From: UMGS755 sp045597205
Lineage (GTDB): Bacteria; Bacillota; Clostridia; UBA1381; UBA9506
NCBI GenBank assembly: GCA_045597205.1
Contig: JAZODT010000050.1
Coordinates: forward strand, 1 to 38,484
Direction of reading: 5' to 3'
DNA length: 38,484 nucleotides
This document shows positions 31,919-38,484 of this stretch, piece by piece (the first letter of the stretch is position 1; every line of letters starts with the position of its first letter). The position numbers were made by a program, and so were the translations under genes. Under the pieces are notes generated by a model. It worked only from the letters and a program-made list of their open reading frames with translations, was not told the DNA's origin and did not search any database.

Positions 31919-32053
31919 CTATGCGGACAAGACCTTTCTGCCCTTTAGTCTTCTTCTGGCCAATACCTTTCTGCCGGAACGTGAACTCATTCTGTTTCTA
32001 AAACCATGATCTTTTTTCCGTTTTCTTTTGTTGGGCTGATATGTTCTAAGCAA
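31919..32053 (-). CDS. rpmH: Ribosomal protein bL34 (short gene with TTG start)
   Basis: A 44-aa very basic protein: after the start, LRTYQPNKRKRKKDHGF, an RNRMSS stretch, and a C-terminus ending GRKVLSA, the classic L34 sequence. The start codon is TTG at 32053, 8 nt after AGGAGG; no ATG or GTG fits the conserved N-terminus. The stop is TAG. It heads the rpmH-rnpA-yidD-yidC-jag operon under a perfect consensus promoter. In most Bacillota dnaA lies divergently upstream; here that place holds an unrelated gene. Confidence 0.95.
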   Translation of the reverse strand: MLRTYQPNKRKRKKDHGFRNRMSSRSGRKVLARRRLKGRKVLSA

Positions 32054-32099
32054 GTGCTCCACCTCCTAATTTAGCCTATCGCTTGTCATATACCATATT

Positions 32100-32128
32100 A
32101 TTATATCTTGCAAATTCAATCTTGTCAA
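32100..32128 (-). promoter_or_regulatory. Consensus sigma-A promoter of rpmH-rnpA-yidD-yidC-jag
   Basis: On the minus strand TTGACA (32128-32123), 17-nt spacer, TATAAT (32105-32100), both perfect. The leader to the rpmH start is about 40 nt. Confidence 0.88.
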
Positions 32129-32149
32129 TACTTTTTATAAATAAAAAAG

Positions 32150-32178
32150 TTGTAATTTTTTTAAAACTGTGATAAAAT
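32150..32178 (+). promoter_or_regulatory. Sigma-A type promoter of the 603-aa zinc-ribbon protein gene
   Basis: TTGTAA (32150-32155), 17-nt spacer, TAAAAT (32173-32178). It diverges from the rpmH promoter with about 20 bp between the two -35 boxes. Confidence 0.6.
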
Positions 32179-32222
32179 GAATATAAATTGATAACATTTT
32201 ATTGTTTTATGGAGGTTAAACT

Positions 32223-34034
32223 ATGAAGATTGATTTGTTGTGTCCCGTGGAAAACCAGGGAGTTGAGATTAAAACAAATTCTGAAACCGGCGAGCATTAT
32301 GCTTTATTTAAAATGTTTAATTTAAGTGAAAAGGTTATTGAACGTGTTGTGTTTAATGTTCGTGTTCATGATGAATTTGGTGGTGAGGTGGGGGTTATTC
32401 CCGCAGAATTTTCAAATGTTGACGGCCAACCGAGATCCTTTTTTGGAACATCAAAAGTCGTTTCTCTGGTTGATTTATCTGCCACACAGCATATAACAAC
32501 GGAATTTTTAGAAGTACATTTTGCAGAAGGGGAACCATATATAAAAACAGAAGATATAACGGATGTAACCATTACGGAGCCGGATGATGAGGAAAAGATT
32601 TATTTAATGTCTGCTGCCGGTGATGATGCTATATGTTATGCCAAAGATATGGGTACATATTGGGTTTGTGTTTGTGGTCGTGCCAACAAAAATGAAGCGG
32701 AAGAATGTGTTCGTTGCGGCCGTGAGAAAAACGAAATTATGACCATGTATGCTTCGAAAGAGTCCATAAGCAAAACACTGGCAGAAAAAGAAGAAAAACA
32801 ACGGGCAGAAGAAGAGGCCAAACGAGAAGCAGAAGAAAAGGCACGTGCAGAACGAAAAGCAAAGATTAAAAAAATTGCGTTTGTTTCAGCCATCAGCCTT
32901 GTGGCACTTGCCATTTTCTGTGCCATTGTTGTTTTTGTTTATGGTGTGCTTATGACCATTATGGGTAATCATGCCGCCAAAACCGGTGATTTTTTAACAG
33001 CGTATAGCCGCTATGCAGCTGTTAATAAAAGCGAGAAAATAGCCACTGTATCTGAAGAAGTGCGCGGCAATTCCAATAGCAATTTAAAGATGTTGGGTAT
33101 GATGACGGCAGATGAAGAAAACATATATTATTTAGACCCTTCTTATGCTCTTTATAAAGAAAATAAGGCTACCGGCGAAAGGACTCGTTTAGGGGATGCA
33201 AACGGCGCACTGCTTAATGTGATGGATGGCTGGTTGTATTATTTGGATGTATATACCGGTCAGGCGCTTCATCGCATCAGTACAGACGGCTTGATAAAAG
33301 AAGAGGTTTTTAAGGCAGCAGAGGATAGCTATTTTGCAGACTTTATGCTGATAGGCAATGAACTATTTTTTGTTTTGCAGGAGCCACAAAAGGATTTGAC
33401 GCCGGCTATGCAGGAAGAGATTGCTACCGGTCAAGCTTCGCCTTATATAAGTCGGTTATACAAGATGAACGTTGGCAGCAAAAAAGCGAAACTGATTGCC
33501 GATGCTAAATCCAATCAAATTTTATATCATCGTGACCAATTTTATTTTGTAGATGATTATGAAGGCGCTATTTACACCATGGACCGTTTTGGCAACAATG
33601 TAAAGAAATTGGTCAGTGGCCCGGTTTACGGTGTGGAGCTTAATGGGGATTTTATGTATTATCTTGACGGAACTATCAACGAAACAACGGGTATGCCCAA
33701 ATTCTCATTAGTCAAAGCCCAACTGGATGGGACTTATATTGAAGATGTAACTGACGGGGCGATGGTGATTGCTTTTGCTTTAGATGGTGATAATTTATAT
33801 TACATTATTTATAATGATGATGGCAACACCATACTTTATAAGAAAAACAGCAGTGAAATGGTTGCCATTGCAGAAAATTGCCAGCAGTTTAATGTTAAAG
33901 ACGGTTATTTGCTGTATGTTGACAGAGAGGGTCATCTGTTTAAAACCAATCGTGATAAAACCGGATTTGAGGAAATAGTCTTTACCGAAGAAGCAGCAGA
34001 ACCAGAAAGTGATGAAACACCTTTGGCAGAATAA
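32223..34034 (+). CDS. Zinc-ribbon, single-TM protein with propeller-like DUF5050-type ectodomain
   Basis: A 603-aa protein of unknown function. Residues 1-130 form an all-beta-looking domain (FKMFNLSEKVIERVVFNVRVHDEFGGE). Cys149, 151, 162 and 165 make a zinc ribbon (CVCGRANKNEAEECVRCG). Residues 180-217 are a highly charged coiled coil, 218-242 one membrane helix, and about 290-590 a series of repeats with 'YYLD'-like motifs (ENIYYLDPSY, GWLYYLDVY, DFMYYLDGT, DNLYYIIYND) as in DUF5050 beta-propeller-like domains. Without a signal peptide, the N-terminus would stay in the cytoplasm and the propeller outside: a sensor- or envelope-like layout. It sits where dnaA is usually found beside rpmH. 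No function is assigned. Confidence 0.8.
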   Translation: MKIDLLCPVENQGVEIKTNSETGEHYALFKMFNLSEKVIERVVFNVRVHDEFGGEVGVIPAEFSNVDGQPRSFFGTSKVVSLVDLSATQHITTEFLEVHFAEGEPYIKTEDITDVTITEPDDEEKIYLMSAAGDDAICYAKDMGTYWVCVCGRANKNEAEECVRCGREKNEIMTMYASKESISKTLAEKEEKQRAEEEAKREAEEKARAERKAKIKKIAFVSAISLVALAIFCAIVVFVYGVLMTIMGNHAAKTGDFLTAYSRYAAVNKSEKIATVSEEVRGNSNSNLKMLGMMTADEENIYYLDPSYALYKENKATGERTRLGDANGALLNVMDGWLYYLDVYTGQALHRISTDGLIKEEVFKAAEDSYFADFMLIGNELFFVLQEPQKDLTPAMQEEIATGQASPYISRLYKMNVGSKKAKLIADAKSNQILYHRDQFYFVDDYEGAIYTMDRFGNNVKKLVSGPVYGVELNGDFMYYLDGTINETTGMPKFSLVKAQLDGTYIEDVTDGAMVIAFALDGDNLYYIIYNDDGNTILYKKNSSEMVAIAENCQQFNVKDGYLLYVDREGHLFKTNRDKTGFEEIVFTEEAAEPESDETPLAE

Positions 34035-34066
34035 TTAAAAAAAACAGGTATATATTTTTAAAAGAC

Positions 34067-34122
34067 GGGCATACTGATAGTAACCTCACAAAATACATGA
34101 ATACTTCCTGTGAAGTATGCCC
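34067..34122 (+). terminator. Long-loop terminator-like hairpin with an alternative internal hairpin
   Basis: GGGCATACT (34067-34075) can pair with AGTATGCCC (34114-34122), followed by CTTTATTTT. Inside the loop ATACTTC (34101-34107) can instead pair with GAAGTAT (34112-34118); the two stems share bases and exclude each other. It follows the zinc-ribbon gene by 33 nt. Confidence 0.55.
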
Positions 34123-34141
34123 CTTTATTTTATTAAAACAA

Positions 34142-34175
34142 AAACCGCTGTTGGTTTAATAGCCAACGGCGGTTT
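34142..34175 (-). terminator. Intrinsic terminator of the DUF896 gene
   Basis: AAACCGCTGTTGG (34142-34154) pairs with CCAACGGCGGTTT (34163-34175), one G-T position. On the minus strand it is followed by TTTTTGTTTT, 8 nt after the stop codon. Confidence 0.8.
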
Positions 34176-34183
34176 GTCCTTTA

Positions 34184-34390
34184 TCAATGTTTTTTTTCAA
34201 CTTTTTTCTTATTGCCATTTTCATCCACAATATAAACATTGCTTAATGTGCTTTCCATTCCCTGACGGAATAATTTTAAATATTCCTGTCGCAAAAGGGC
34301 TTGTTCTTTTTTTTCGGCATCGGTCAAACCTTCTGTTCGTGATTTTCTGGCTAATGCATTTATTTTTTCTAATAATTTTTCCATTTCCAT
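34184..34390 (-). CDS. DUF896 (YnzC/UPF0291) family small protein
   Basis: A 68-aa helical protein: KLLEKINALARKSRTEGLTDAEKKEQALLRQEYLKLFRQGM, then a short VYIVDENGN tail. This matches Bacillus YnzC, a two-helix protein of the DUF896 family whose function is not settled. GGAGG precedes the ATG by 7 nt. It has its own promoter (34430-34458) and terminator, and is transcribed against the flanking plus-strand genes. Confidence 0.9.
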   Translation of the reverse strand: MEMEKLLEKINALARKSRTEGLTDAEKKEQALLRQEYLKLFRQGMESTLSNVYIVDENGNKKKVEKKH

Positions 34391-34429
34391 GTTGTTTCCT
34401 CCATGCTTATCGGTTTGATTTGCAAAAAA

Positions 34430-34458
34430 AGTATATCACAAAACGAAGGAAAAGGCAA
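34430..34458 (-). promoter_or_regulatory. Promoter of the DUF896 gene
   Basis: On the minus strand TTGCCT (34458-34453), 17-nt spacer, TATACT (34435-34430), with a TG extended -10 just upstream. The leader to the ATG is about 35 nt. Confidence 0.6.
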
Positions 34459-34633
34459 CGGTCAATTGTCGGAATGGTAACTGAATTGTGGCAATGGTGA
34501 TTACGCGTTTTTTGCCAAGAAAAAAGCGAACCATAGGATAAGGTGTCTTAAAACGGCGTTAAAAGGTAATTCTTGCATTTGATAGTTGTCTTTTTTAATG
34601 ATTTGTGTTGTGAAAATTTGGTTAATTTATCTA

Positions 34634-34662
34634 TTGCTTCACTTGGCCGGTCATGATATAAT
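34634..34662 (+). promoter_or_regulatory. Sigma-A type promoter of rho
   Basis: TTGCTT (34634-34639), 17-nt spacer, TATAAT (34657-34662), with TGA forming an extended -10. It gives a leader of about 100 nt; rho genes are often autoregulated in their leader, but the sequence shows no specific attenuator. Confidence 0.7.
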
Positions 34663-34770
34663 ACAAATATAAAATAATTCTTTTTTCAATGAACTTGCTT
34701 TTTTCGGTTTTCTTTTTTTATTCTATATACATGTTTTTCTTTTCATTCCGGTTATTTCAGGAGGGATATT

Positions 34771-36102
34771 GTGGACTATTCAACAAAAAAAATAGAAGAA
34801 TTAAGACAGTTAGCAAAAGAAACAGGAATTAAGGGTGTTTCGAAATTAAAAAAACAGGCATTAATTGAATTGCTGTTGCAAAAACAAGAATCCGAAATAG
34901 CCTTGGCCAAAGAGGCGGATGAAAAGCCTGTTGTACAGGAAAAAAACGGTTTAATGCTACAAGGATCTGATAATGTAGTAGGTGGCATTTTAGAGGTCTT
35001 AGCAGAAGGCTATGGTTTTTTGCGTGGCGAAAATTATCTTTCTACCCCTAAAGACGTGTATGTATCACCCACCCAAATCAGAAGGTTCAATTTAAAAACC
35101 GGTGATAAGGTTACTGGCATTAGTCGGTTGCCGAAAGAGGGGGAGAAGTTTCCGGCGTTGATTTTTGTACAACATGTGAATGACGATACACCGGATAAGG
35201 CCATTCGCCGTCGTCCGTTTGAATATTTAACCCCTATTTATCCGGAAGAACGATTGCGGTTAGAAAATGCACAGACGGACTTTGCCATGCGATTGGTGGA
35301 TTTAATTGCCCCTATCGGCAAAGGGCAAAGAGGCTTGATTGTGGCACCGCCTAAAGCAGGCAAAACAACAGTGCTTAAAAACATTGCCAATAGTATTGAA
35401 AAAAATCACCCTGAAGTGACATTGATTGTTCTTTTAATTGATGAACGCCCAGAGGAAGTAACAGATATGAAACGGTCTATTTCCGGCGATGTGGTTTTTT
35501 CAACCTTTGACCAACCGCCGGAGCATCATACAAAAGTGGCGGAAATTGTGTTGGAACGTGCCCAGCGGCTAGTGGAACAACGAAAAGATGTGGTGGTGCT
35601 TTTAGATTCGATTACACGGCTGGCCCGCGCCTATAATTTAACCGTTCCGCCCTCCGGCAGAACGCTTTCCGGCGGTTTAGACCCGGGGGCGCTACACAAA
35701 CCTAAAAAGTTTTTTGGTGCAGCAAGAAACATTGAAAATGGTGGCAGTCTTACAATTTTAGCAACAGCCCTTATTGAAACTGGCAGCCGTATGGATGATG
35801 TTATTTTTGAAGAATTTAAAGGCACCGGTAACATGGAACTGCATTTAGACCGTCGGCTTTCAGAAAAACGGATTTTTCCGGCGGTGGATATTCAAAAATC
35901 CGGCACAAGAAAGGAAGATTTGCTGCAAACCCAAAAAGAATTGGAAGCCGTGTGGGCAATCCGCCGAGATTTATCTTCCAATCAAACCATGCAAGAGGTT
36001 ACGGAGCAGTTAATTAACACATTAATCCGAACGCAAAATAATGAAGAAATGGTTGCAGTTATTACTAAAAATTTTGAAACCTCACGAAAGTATCAAAAAT
36101 AA
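34771..36102 (+). CDS. rho: Transcription termination factor Rho
   Basis: A 443-aa hexameric RNA helicase. The start is GTG behind AGGAGGG. An N-terminal Rho_N helical domain (residues 1-40) is followed by the cold-shock RNA-binding fold (about 68-135, with GILEVLAEGYGFLRG), then the RecA-like ATPase: Walker A APPKAGKTT at 192-200, ERPEEVTDMKRS, Walker B VVVLLDSITRLARAYN and the Q-loop region KPKKFFGAARNIENGGSLT. Length is close to E. coli Rho, without the long insert found in some Gram-positives. The CobU-like gene starts 19 nt later and is probably cotranscribed. Confidence 0.97.
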   Translation: MDYSTKKIEELRQLAKETGIKGVSKLKKQALIELLLQKQESEIALAKEADEKPVVQEKNGLMLQGSDNVVGGILEVLAEGYGFLRGENYLSTPKDVYVSPTQIRRFNLKTGDKVTGISRLPKEGEKFPALIFVQHVNDDTPDKAIRRRPFEYLTPIYPEERLRLENAQTDFAMRLVDLIAPIGKGQRGLIVAPPKAGKTTVLKNIANSIEKNHPEVTLIVLLIDERPEEVTDMKRSISGDVVFSTFDQPPEHHTKVAEIVLERAQRLVEQRKDVVVLLDSITRLARAYNLTVPPSGRTLSGGLDPGALHKPKKFFGAARNIENGGSLTILATALIETGSRMDDVIFEEFKGTGNMELHLDRRLSEKRIFPAVDIQKSGTRKEDLLQTQKELEAVWAIRRDLSSNQTMQEVTEQLINTLIRTQNNEEMVAVITKNFETSRKYQK

Positions 36103-36121
36103 AGAACAGGAGGGAACGAGT

Positions 36122-36682
36122 ATGGGAAAACTAATATTGGTCATCGGTGGTAAGAGAAGTGGCAAAAGCGATTTTGCACAGGGTTTGGCTGAAGGATTTG
36201 GGGATAGTATTTTGTATATTGCAACACTGGTTCCCGAAGATGATGAAGAGGTTAAAAATCGCATTGAATGCCGAAAAATGCTGCGACCTAAAAGTTGGGA
36301 TACGTTAGAGGCCTATGACGGCATAGCCCGCCATATTGAAGAATTCGGTGCGGCCTATGACGGGATTGTGCTAGACCGTCTTTCTGTTATGGTAACACAG
36401 CTTTTAGGTGACTATGATGAAATTTGGGAAGCAGTGCCCGTGTCCAGTGTGTTGGAATTTGAAACCACCATACAACGCCGTGTTAAAGAAGTGGTTAAAG
36501 CGGCAAAAAGCGTTCCTGCACCTGTTGTTATGTTAACGAATGAGTTAGGCATGGGCAGCCGGCCAACAGATCGGTTTAACAGGATTAGAAGAGATATTAC
36601 CTGTCGTGTTAATACCAAAGTGGCGGCACAGGCTGATGAAGTATATTTAATGGTTTCGGGCATTCCTGTTAAAATTAAATGA
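36122..36682 (+). CDS. CobU-like adenosylcobinamide kinase/guanylyltransferase with altered active site
   Basis: A 186-aa protein starting at ATG 36122 with AGGAGGG upstream; the open frame reaches back into rho but those codons have no ribosome site. It aligns along its length with CobU: P-loop GGKRSGKSDFAQ, LYIAT, the RI..RP..W stretch, NELGMG, and the RVNTKVAAQADEVYLMVSGIPVKIK-type end. In Salmonella CobU the His46 of RIQHHK is guanylylated; here the same place reads RIECRK, with Cys50. No other cobalamin gene is visible nearby. It may be a kinase-only or repurposed CobU family NTPase. The family is certain; the full reaction is doubtful. Confidence 0.8.
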   Translation: MGKLILVIGGKRSGKSDFAQGLAEGFGDSILYIATLVPEDDEEVKNRIECRKMLRPKSWDTLEAYDGIARHIEEFGAAYDGIVLDRLSVMVTQLLGDYDEIWEAVPVSSVLEFETTIQRRVKEVVKAAKSVPAPVVMLTNELGMGSRPTDRFNRIRRDITCRVNTKVAAQADEVYLMVSGIPVKIK

Positions 36683-36699
36683 AATTTCTGTAACAAATC

Positions 36700-36728
36700 T
36701 TGCATAAGTGCAAAGGGTATTGTATAAT
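36700..36728 (+). promoter_or_regulatory. Sigma-A type promoter of ireB
   Basis: TTGCAT (36700-36705), 17-nt spacer, TATAAT (36723-36728), directly after the CobU-like gene. It gives a leader of about 40 nt. Confidence 0.7.
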
Positions 36729-36772
36729 AAAATAAAGTGAAACATTACCGGAAAAGAAAGGTGGCGATGATA

Positions 36773-37027
36773 ATGAGCATGAATGAAACACAACAATATC
36801 AGTTCGGTTTAGACCGGGAGGAGTATATCCGTTCCATTATTTCAACGGTTTATGCAGCATTAAAGGAGAAAGGTTATCATCCTGTTAGCCAGATGGTTGG
36901 ATATATTTTATCTGGAGACCCGACGTATATAACCAGCCACAACAATGCACGGGCTTTGATTCGAAAAATTGAACGGGATGAGCTTTTAGAGGCGCTGGTT
37001 AAAAACTATATTGATCATATTCGGTAA
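36773..37027 (+). CDS. ireB: IreB family regulatory phosphoprotein (UPF0297)
   Basis: An 84-aa protein with the conserved TVYAALKEKGYHPVSQMVGY, then LSGDPTYITSHNNARALIRKIERDEL core of the IreB/YrzL family. In Enterococcus IreB is a target of the PASTA kinase IreK and affects cephalosporin resistance. Start chosen at ATG 36773, 8 nt after GGTGG; upstream in-frame ATGs (36737, 36767) are placed badly. It has its own promoter and a hairpin terminator. Confidence 0.92.
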   Translation: MSMNETQQYQFGLDREEYIRSIISTVYAALKEKGYHPVSQMVGYILSGDPTYITSHNNARALIRKIERDELLEALVKNYIDHIR

Positions 37028-37032
37028 TAATG

Positions 37033-37060
37033 AAGGCCCGCCTTTTATATGGCGGGTCTT
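37033..37060 (+). terminator. Intrinsic terminator after ireB
   Basis: Ten-bp stem: 37033-37042 with 37051-37060 (AAGGCCCGCC and GGCGGGTCTT, one G-T position), loop of eight, followed by ATTTGTTTT. It lies between ireB and queG. Confidence 0.7.
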
Positions 37061-37086
37061 ATTTGTTTTGTGGGGAGGGAGACATT

Positions 37087-38013
37087 ATGTTGACGGCAAA
37101 AGAGTTAAAGCAATTTGCACAAACGTTATCTGTAGAGTGCACCGGCGTTTGCGATGCCGGTCAGGATGAGGTGCTTTTGGATTATTTAAAATGGCGGCGT
37201 GCCTCTTCTCCTGTTTGTGAATTTGAAGAACCGGATTTAGAAAAAAGAACGAATCCCAAACTGTTAATGCCAGAGTCAACGAGCGTTTTTGTGTGCCTGT
37301 TTCCTTATTATAAACAGAATGTGCCACAGGGGAACATCTCCCACTATGCCATGGTGGAGGATTATCATCAGGTGGCAAAAGCAATTTTGGGCACAATAAA
37401 AAAGTTTATTTGCAATAGAGAACCAAAGGCTCAATGTTTAATGGCGTGTGACACGTCACCGCTGGTTGACAGATGGCTAGCGTATAAAGCAGGGCTTGGC
37501 TTTTTTGGTAAGAACAATTTGTTAATTCATCCGGTTTATGGTTCTTATTTTTTTATTGGCTCACTTTTGTTAAATATTCCGCTTACGCCCGATGCACCGA
37601 TGCAAGAGCGGTGCGGAAGATGCAATGCTTGCATTAATGCGTGCCCCGGTGGTGCGCTTTCGGAAGATTTTGGGTTTGACTACAGATGGTGTATTTCCTA
37701 TTTAACCCAAAAGAAAAGCTTTTCTCTTGCAGAAAAGCAAATTATGGAGAAGCAGAACAGTGTTTATGGTTGTGATGTTTGTCAAAAGGTGTGCCCCCAT
37801 AACCAAAAATTGCCGGATACACCCATTGAGGGTTTTTATAAAAAAATGATTTTAGGTTTAGAACAATGTGAATTAGAGAACATGAGTAACCGAGAATTTA
37901 AAAAACGTTATCAGAATTATGCTTTTTCCTGGTGCTCAAAGCAAACAATTCTTAAAAATTTTGATGCTATATCAAAGGAGAACAAACATGGAAATTTTAT
38001 CACCGGCAGGTAG
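37087..38013 (+). CDS. queG: Epoxyqueuosine reductase QueG
   Basis: A 308-aa cobalamin-dependent iron-sulfur enzyme that reduces epoxyqueuosine to queuosine in tRNA. The ATG at 37087 has GGGAGGGAG upstream; the frame is open back to 37030 through the terminator hairpin. Motifs: DTSPLVDRWLAYKAGLGFFGKNNLLI, and two 4Fe-4S clusters CGRCNACINACP and CDVCQKVCP with RWCISYLT between them. It overlaps the U32 peptidase gene by 26 nt. Known QueG proteins use B12, an indirect link with the CobU-like gene nearby. Confidence 0.94.
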   Translation: MLTAKELKQFAQTLSVECTGVCDAGQDEVLLDYLKWRRASSPVCEFEEPDLEKRTNPKLLMPESTSVFVCLFPYYKQNVPQGNISHYAMVEDYHQVAKAILGTIKKFICNREPKAQCLMACDTSPLVDRWLAYKAGLGFFGKNNLLIHPVYGSYFFIGSLLLNIPLTPDAPMQERCGRCNACINACPGGALSEDFGFDYRWCISYLTQKKSFSLAEKQIMEKQNSVYGCDVCQKVCPHNQKLPDTPIEGFYKKMILGLEQCELENMSNREFKKRYQNYAFSWCSKQTILKNFDAISKENKHGNFITGR

Positions 38014-38484
38014 CTTTGAGGCCTTGATGGCTGCTGTTAATTATGGTGCAGATGCCGTGTATGTGGGTGGTAGTCAATACAGCGCCAGAAAAAGCGCACA
38101 AAATTTTACCAATGAAGAATTAATGCAGGCAGTAGATTATTGTCACCTTCGCTCAAGCCGTCTTTATTTGTGCTGCAATACCTTGGTGAAAGAAAGCGAA
38201 TTAGAGGATGCCATGGGGTTTATTCGCTATGCTTATCAAATCGGTGTAGATGCCCTGATCATGCAGGATTTAGGTCTAGTTCACCGCGTATGGCAGGAAC
38301 TTCCGGAACTGCCCATTCATGCCAGCACGCAAATGACGGTTTTAAACAGCAGTGGTATAAACTTGCTTGAACAGTCAGGCATTAAAAGAGTGGTTTTAGC
38401 CCGTGAGGTGACGGCAAAGGAAATAGCGGAAATAAAAAAGCACACCAACGTGGAACTTGAATATTTTGTACATGGTGCTCTTTG
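37988..38484 (+). CDS. U32 family peptidase/protease-like protein, N-terminal part (runs off window end)
   Basis: ATG at 37988 with AAAGGAG upstream opens 165 codons without a stop before the window edge. The product begins MEILSPAGSFEALMAAVNYG, continues ADAVYVGG, and has FTNEELMQAVDYCH, IHASTQMTVLN and LAREVTAKEI, then YFVHGAL at the edge, which are U32 family signatures. The family includes collagenase-like proteases and RlhA, an rRNA hydroxylation factor, so the substrate is open. The C-terminus is missing. Confidence 0.93.
   Translation, partial: MEILSPAGSFEALMAAVNYGADAVYVGGSQYSARKSAQNFTNEELMQAVDYCHLRSSRLYLCCNTLVKESELEDAMGFIRYAYQIGVDALIMQDLGLVHRVWQELPELPIHASTQMTVLNSSGINLLEQSGIKRVVLAREVTAKEIAEIKKHTNVELEYFVHGAL

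Larger units (their letters stand above)
34391..34770. other. Divergent intergenic region between DUF896 gene and rho
   Basis: No coding sequence is supported in these 380 nt. The left end carries the DUF896 promoter and the right half the rho promoter. Between about 34470 and 34630 I see only an imperfect dyad (CGCGTTTTTT with AAAAAAGCG, about 34503-34528). The rho leader from about 34668 to 34770 is strongly T-rich and poor in structure on the plus strand. Confidence 0.6.

Noticed and set aside
32054..32222. Possible oriC beside rpmH
   Set aside because: No TTATCCACA-type box cluster, AT-rich unwinding element or dnaA gene is present; the gap holds only two divergent promoters.
1..38484. 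tRNA, rRNA or riboswitch genes
   Set aside because: No cloverleaf, rRNA segment or recognised riboswitch core could be found in the intergenic regions; all gaps above 300 nt are described.

Overview
This window looks like the chromosome of a low-to-mid GC Gram-positive anaerobe, most likely a member of the Clostridia (Bacillota). The evidence is the gene content and order: a division/cell-wall (dcw) cluster with a PASTA-bearing class B PBP, rpmH-rnpA-yidD-yidC-jag, DUF896 and IreB family genes, a YtrA-type GntR/ABC operon, and near-consensus sigma-A promoters with strong AGGAGG ribosome sites. MurE carries the DNPR motif of meso-diaminopimelate-adding enzymes. I cannot name a genus.

Layout. 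(1) 1-12229, minus strand: dcw operon mraZ-rsmH-ftsL-spoVD/ftsI-murE-murF-mraY-ftsW-murG-murA-ftsQ (ftsQ cut by the window edge). A good promoter and 10-bp-phased MraZ-type boxes precede mraZ. murD, murC and murB are absent from the cluster. (2) 12646-15666, plus strand: GntR repressor, ABC ATPase and large permease, with a palindromic operator at the promoter and a strong terminator. (3) 15721-18100: an accessory island holding a multi-hairpin intergenic repeat, a putative immunity gene, and a MuF-like polymorphic toxin whose reading frame is split by one in-frame TAG. Its promoter has two identical 15-bp dyad operators. (4) 18256-23243, plus: gyrB-gyrA, a small XRE regulator and an orphan AzlD. 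(5) 23388-31839, minus: rplM-rpsI; a thiI / membrane protein / thyX / tmk run; rarA with a methyltransferase; then jag-yidC-yidD-rnpA, headed by rpmH (a 44-aa gene with a TTG start at 31919-32053). (6) 32223-38484, plus: a zinc-ribbon, one-TM, propeller-like protein; rho with a CobU-like gene; ireB; queG; and the start of a U32 peptidase family gene. A DUF896 gene lies on the minus strand at 34184-34390.

How the genes work together. Most of the window is housekeeping: peptidoglycan precursor synthesis and septation, DNA supercoiling, ribosomal proteins, dTMP synthesis (ThyX then Tmk), membrane protein insertion (YidC/Jag), tRNA modification (ThiI, QueG), and transcription termination (Rho). 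The accessory part most worth attention is the island at 15.7-18.1 kb. It combines a chromosomal phage-derived (MuF-type) toxin, a tightly coupled downstream immunity gene, AT-rich composition in the immunity gene, a dedicated promoter with duplicated operators, and repeat-rich flanks. Other points of interest are a CobU-like protein with Cys at the guanylylated-His position, GyrA with Ala at the quinolone-determining Ser83 position, a hairpin inside an over-long SD-to-start spacer ahead of the class B PBP, and an rpmH cluster without dnaA beside it.
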